Assembly: GCA_031415015.1 (NCBI GenBank)
Contig: JANOQT010000083.1
Span: forward strand, 1 to 64,000
DNA from: JAUYQR01 sp031415015
Lineage (GTDB): Bacteria; Pseudomonadota; Alphaproteobacteria; Rhodobacterales; Rhodobacteraceae
DNA length: 64,000 bases
Reading direction: 5' to 3'
Below, piece by piece: positions 61,675 to 64,000 of this stretch. Below the pieces are notes generated by a model that was given only the letters and a program-made list of their open reading frames with translations, was not told the DNA's origin and did not search any database. Positions within the stretch are counted from its first letter, which is position 1; each line of letters starts with the position of its first letter. A program made the translations under genes and the position numbers.

Positions 61675-62757
61675 ATGGACGGGCTCGACACGTTGAAGGC
61701 CAGGTTTCTTTCTGCCATCGCGGCCACCGCAGACGAGGCGGGCCTTGAAGAGGTGCGCCTGTCAGCGCTTGGCAAGAAGGGCGAAATCAGTCTCAGGATG
61801 CGGGATCTTGGGCAGATGGACCCCGCCCAGCGTCAAACAGCCGGTGCCATGCTGAACGTCCTGAGGGACGAGATTGATGCCGCCTTGCGCGCCAAGAAAG
61901 CCGCGCTTGGCGATGCAGCCCTTGACGAGCGCCTTCGCGCTGAGTGGCTGGACGTGACGCTGCCCGCCAGACCCCGCCCGCGCGGCACGATCCATCCGGT
62001 GTCTCAGGTGATGGAAGAGCTGACTGCCATTTTCGCTGACATGGGCTTTGCGGTCGCCGAAGGCCCGCAGGTCGAAAGCGACTGGTACAACTTCGACGCC
62101 CTGAACATCCCACCCGAACATCCCGCCCGGCAGGAACATGACACGTTTTTCATGCACCGCGCGACCGGCGACAACCGCCCGCCGCATGTGTTGCGCACCC
62201 ATACCAGCCCGGTGCAGATCCGCGCGCTGATGGAACAAGGCGCGCCGATCCGCGTCATTGCCCCCGGCCGCGTCTACCGGATGGACATGGACCAGACCCA
62301 TACCCCAATGTTCCATCAGGTCGAGGGGCTGGCCATCGACCACGACATCTCGATGGCCAACCTGAAATGGGTGCTGGAAGAATTCTGCCGCGCCTATTTC
62401 GAGGTGGACAAGGTCGAACTCCGCTTCCGCGCCAGCCACTTCCCGTTCACCGAACCCTCGGCCGAGGTCGACATCCGTTATTCCAACGTCGGCGGTCAGC
62501 TGAAGATCGGCGAGGGCGACAAGTGGATGGAAATCCTCGGTTCCGGCATGGTGCATCCCAAGGTGCTGCGGGCTGCAGGCGTTGACCCCGACCAATGGCA
62601 GGGCTTTGCCTTCGGCATGGGCATCGACCGCATTGCCATGCTGAAATACGGCATCCCCGACCTGCGCGCCTTCTTCGAAGCCGACCTGCGCTGGCTGCGC
62701 CACTACGGGTTCTCAGCGCTGGACGTGCCGGACTTGGCGGGAGGGTTGAGTGTGTGA
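61675..62757 (+). CDS. pheS: Phenylalanine-tRNA ligase alpha subunit
   Basis: A 360-residue class II synthetase subunit that charges tRNA-Phe as an alpha2beta2 enzyme with PheT. The N-terminal coiled coil, motif 2 (RVYRMDMDQTHTPMFHQVEG near 226) and motif 3 (GFAFGMGIDRIAMLKYGI near 310) are intact. AAAGGGAGG lies before the ATG. pheT does not follow directly; instead a low-GC gene overlaps its stop, and pheT is not in the window. Confidence 0.97.
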   Translation: MDGLDTLKARFLSAIAATADEAGLEEVRLSALGKKGEISLRMRDLGQMDPAQRQTAGAMLNVLRDEIDAALRAKKAALGDAALDERLRAEWLDVTLPARPRPRGTIHPVSQVMEELTAIFADMGFAVAEGPQVESDWYNFDALNIPPEHPARQEHDTFFMHRATGDNRPPHVLRTHTSPVQIRALMEQGAPIRVIAPGRVYRMDMDQTHTPMFHQVEGLAIDHDISMANLKWVLEEFCRAYFEVDKVELRFRASHFPFTEPSAEVDIRYSNVGGQLKIGEGDKWMEILGSGMVHPKVLRAAGVDPDQWQGFAFGMGIDRIAMLKYGIPDLRAFFEADLRWLRHYGFSALDVPDLAGGLSV

Positions 62758-63158
62758 AGAGGGATCAAAAACTGCAACTGAAAATCCTCAGAAAGATAGA
62801 GGACAGTGAAAGCGCTTATGTTCTTTTCACTCAGTTCTCAGAAAACGTTGGTGGATACGAGGATGAGACAGCACCCGATTGGTCAGCGGAGGAAGCCTAC
62901 AACATTCGATTGTTACTGAGAGATGGCCTCCTTGCGTCGAGCAAAGTGACAGATGCACCTTCGCTCGGTCTAGCCACTGATGACGTTTTTGCAGAGACCT
63001 ATGTTACTCTAACCTCGCATGGTCATGATTTCCTTGAAGCACCAAACTGGTGGCAGCGTGCATATCGAAACGTTGCCGGCAACTTCGCAACTTTAATTGC
63101 TGCCGTTCTCTTGGCAGTCATCACTCAATACGTGCTTGAGGGTCTCGATCTGGATTGA
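62754..63158 (+). CDS. Low-GC DUF2513-like protein coupled to pheS
   Basis: A 134-residue protein whose GTG start overlaps the pheS stop (GTGA) with GGGAGGG upstream. The layout KRDQKLQLKILRKIEDSES, YNIRLLLRDGLL and TLTSHGHDFLEA resembles the DUF2513 winged-helix-like family; a C-terminal membrane helix (about 108-127) is added. By hand count its GC is about 48% over 62761-63120, far under the neighbours. It looks acquired. Function unknown. Confidence 0.7.
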   Translation: MKRDQKLQLKILRKIEDSESAYVLFTQFSENVGGYEDETAPDWSAEEAYNIRLLLRDGLLASSKVTDAPSLGLATDDVFAETYVTLTSHGHDFLEAPNWWQRAYRNVAGNFATLIAAVLLAVITQYVLEGLDLD

Positions 63159-63201
63159 GCGCCCGCTATGCCTGCTCTCGGAATAGCACATCGGAGGCCC
63201 C

Positions 63202-63678
63202 ATGCCGCCACCTCACGACGAAACCCAATCCGCCCGCATCCACCTTGCCTCGCAGGACCCCGCTTTCCCTGCAAAACGCGAGGCCGCCTACCAGAGCATC
63301 GTCGCGGCTATCGACACAGCTCTTCACCCCCTGGGCTACACCCTGAAAGGCACAACCTGGTCGCGCAGCACGGCCCAAGGCAAATCCGCCGTCCATCTGC
63401 AGCGAAGCCATTACGGCTGGGACGTGCGCATCGCCCTGCGCTTCCTGACACCTGACGGCACAGCCCCTACCACCGGGGAATGGCCGGAGGATGACGATGT
63501 CCGCCTGTCGCAATTCTGCGCAGACGCAACAGACCCCGGTACAATTGCCTATCTTGACGTGCAGGACAATCCCGCACTTCTAGCGTATACTATTGAACTC
63601 CTTACAACAAAGGCGGTTCCGTGGCTGGAGGCGCATCATGCAGGCGCGCCGAATCCTCTGCCGGACGCCGGACCCTGA
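63202..63678 (+). CDS. Hypothetical protein, possibly DUF4304-like
   Basis: A 158-residue cytoplasmic protein with no known motif that I can prove. The stretch HPLGYTLKGTTWSRSTAQGK is like the opening of DUF4304 proteins (a LGFKKKGNTF-type element), followed by VHLQRSHYGWDVRIALRF. GGAGG precedes the ATG. Its last 77 bases overlap the convergent flavoprotein gene. Confidence 0.65.
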   Translation: MPPPHDETQSARIHLASQDPAFPAKREAAYQSIVAAIDTALHPLGYTLKGTTWSRSTAQGKSAVHLQRSHYGWDVRIALRFLTPDGTAPTTGEWPEDDDVRLSQFCADATDPGTIAYLDVQDNPALLAYTIELLTTKAVPWLEAHHAGAPNPLPDAGP

Positions 63679-64000
63679 CCGCCGCCCGCCCGGCCCAGCG
63701 CCCGGTGGCCCAACAGCCGGTCAACAGATACCCGCCGGTCGGTGCTTCCCAATCCAGCATCTCGCCGCAGACGAAAACCCCCGGCAGGGCCTTCAACTCC
63801 AGCCCCTCGGTCACGGCTGCCCGGGTAACCCCTCCGGCCACCGAAATCGCTTCGCCCAGGGGGCGTGGTCCGGTCAGCGGCACCGGCAGATGTTTCACCG
63901 CCGCAACCCCCGCCCCTCGCCCGAACTCCATCACCAGTGCCACCGCCACCGGAGGCAATCCAAGTTTGCGCAGCCGGTTCGCCGTGCTTTCCCCCGGCTT
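63602..64000 (-). CDS. HI0933-family NAD(P)/FAD-dependent oxidoreductase (5' part outside window)
   Basis: The C-terminal 132 residues of a flavoprotein cut by the right edge. The family C-terminal FAD-binding block LPGVFVCGEMLDWEAPTGGY (about 40-59 of the visible part) followed by LLTGCWATGRWAG is clear, as is the VAGGVTRAAV segment before it. Reading is open to the edge. The family includes BaiN and related proteins of unclear substrate. The 3' end overlaps the convergent hypothetical gene. Confidence 0.88.
   Translation of the reverse strand, partial: KPGESTANRLRKLGLPPVAVALVMEFGRGAGVAAVKHLPVPLTGPRPLGEAISVAGGVTRAAVTEGLELKALPGVFVCGEMLDWEAPTGGYLLTGCWATGRWAGRAAVRVRRPAEDSARLHDAPPATEPPLL

Noticed and set aside
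1..64000. CRISPR arrays, tRNA or rRNA genes, insertion sequences
   Set aside because: No repeat-spacer pattern, no cloverleaf in any intergenic gap, no transposase and no terminal repeats seen.

Overview
The window reads as chromosomal DNA of a high-GC alphaproteobacterium of the Rhodobacteraceae type. The grounds are the FlaF/FlbT flagellin regulators beside a single flagellin, a DUF1217 protein in the same operon, the SltF-like flagellar transglycosylase paired with a short FlgJ, the dnaA-dnaN-recF-gyrB block, and CtrA-like sites (TTAA-N7-TTAA type) in the flagellar promoter regions. I see no insertion sequence, prophage, CRISPR array, tRNA or rRNA.

Region 1 (1-12970) is a surface-polysaccharide locus. 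It holds a family 4 glycosyltransferase (cut by the left edge), a 2-oxoglutarate/Fe(II) oxygenase, an RgpF-like protein, a PglK-type ABC flippase, a large secreted G8/beta-helix/cadherin-like protein, an ExoY-type sugar transferase, a small membrane protein, a PIG-L deacetylase and a mannose-1-phosphate guanylyltransferase. Two short paralogous membrane proteins are encoded on the strand opposite the sugar transferase. Together these could make a GDP-mannose-derived sugar, load it on a lipid carrier, extend, modify and flip it.

Region 2 (13217-25100) is housekeeping. It holds dnaA, dnaN, recF, a LysE-type exporter and gyrB, all on the minus strand, then rpsT, an enoyl-CoA hydratase and mutM, with ubiE-ubiB diverging on the plus strand.

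Region 3 (25104-50078) is a large flagellar cluster in divergent blocks: fliK-flgD; flgJ-flgN; fliC-flaF-flbT-DUF1217; fliI facing flgB-flgC-fliE-fliQ-flgF-flgG-flgA-flgH-fliL2; a minus-strand run from fliL through motA, sltF, flhA, fliR and flhB; and fliF-fliH-fliN-fliP. Export apparatus, rod, L-ring and stator genes are present. fliG, fliM, flgE, flgK, flgL, flgI and motB are not in the window and must lie elsewhere if the flagellum works. Four of the internal promoter regions carry TTAN-N7-TTAN-like elements that suggest CtrA control.

Region 4 (50069-64000) is mixed housekeeping: ispE and a TPR lipoprotein-like or periplasmic protein, ETF-ubiquinone oxidoreductase, greA, a 1-Cys peroxiredoxin, pnp, rpsO, an anchored RTX-repeat protein, a DUF1643 protein and pheS. 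pheS is followed by a translationally coupled gene of markedly lower GC, then a hypothetical gene and the 3' part of an HI0933-type flavoprotein cut by the right edge.

The least-explained material is the G8 protein with its two small membrane neighbours, a 725-residue periplasmic protein coupled to motA that could play the role of MotC, and the low-GC gene behind pheS. None of these is proven to be a new system from sequence alone.
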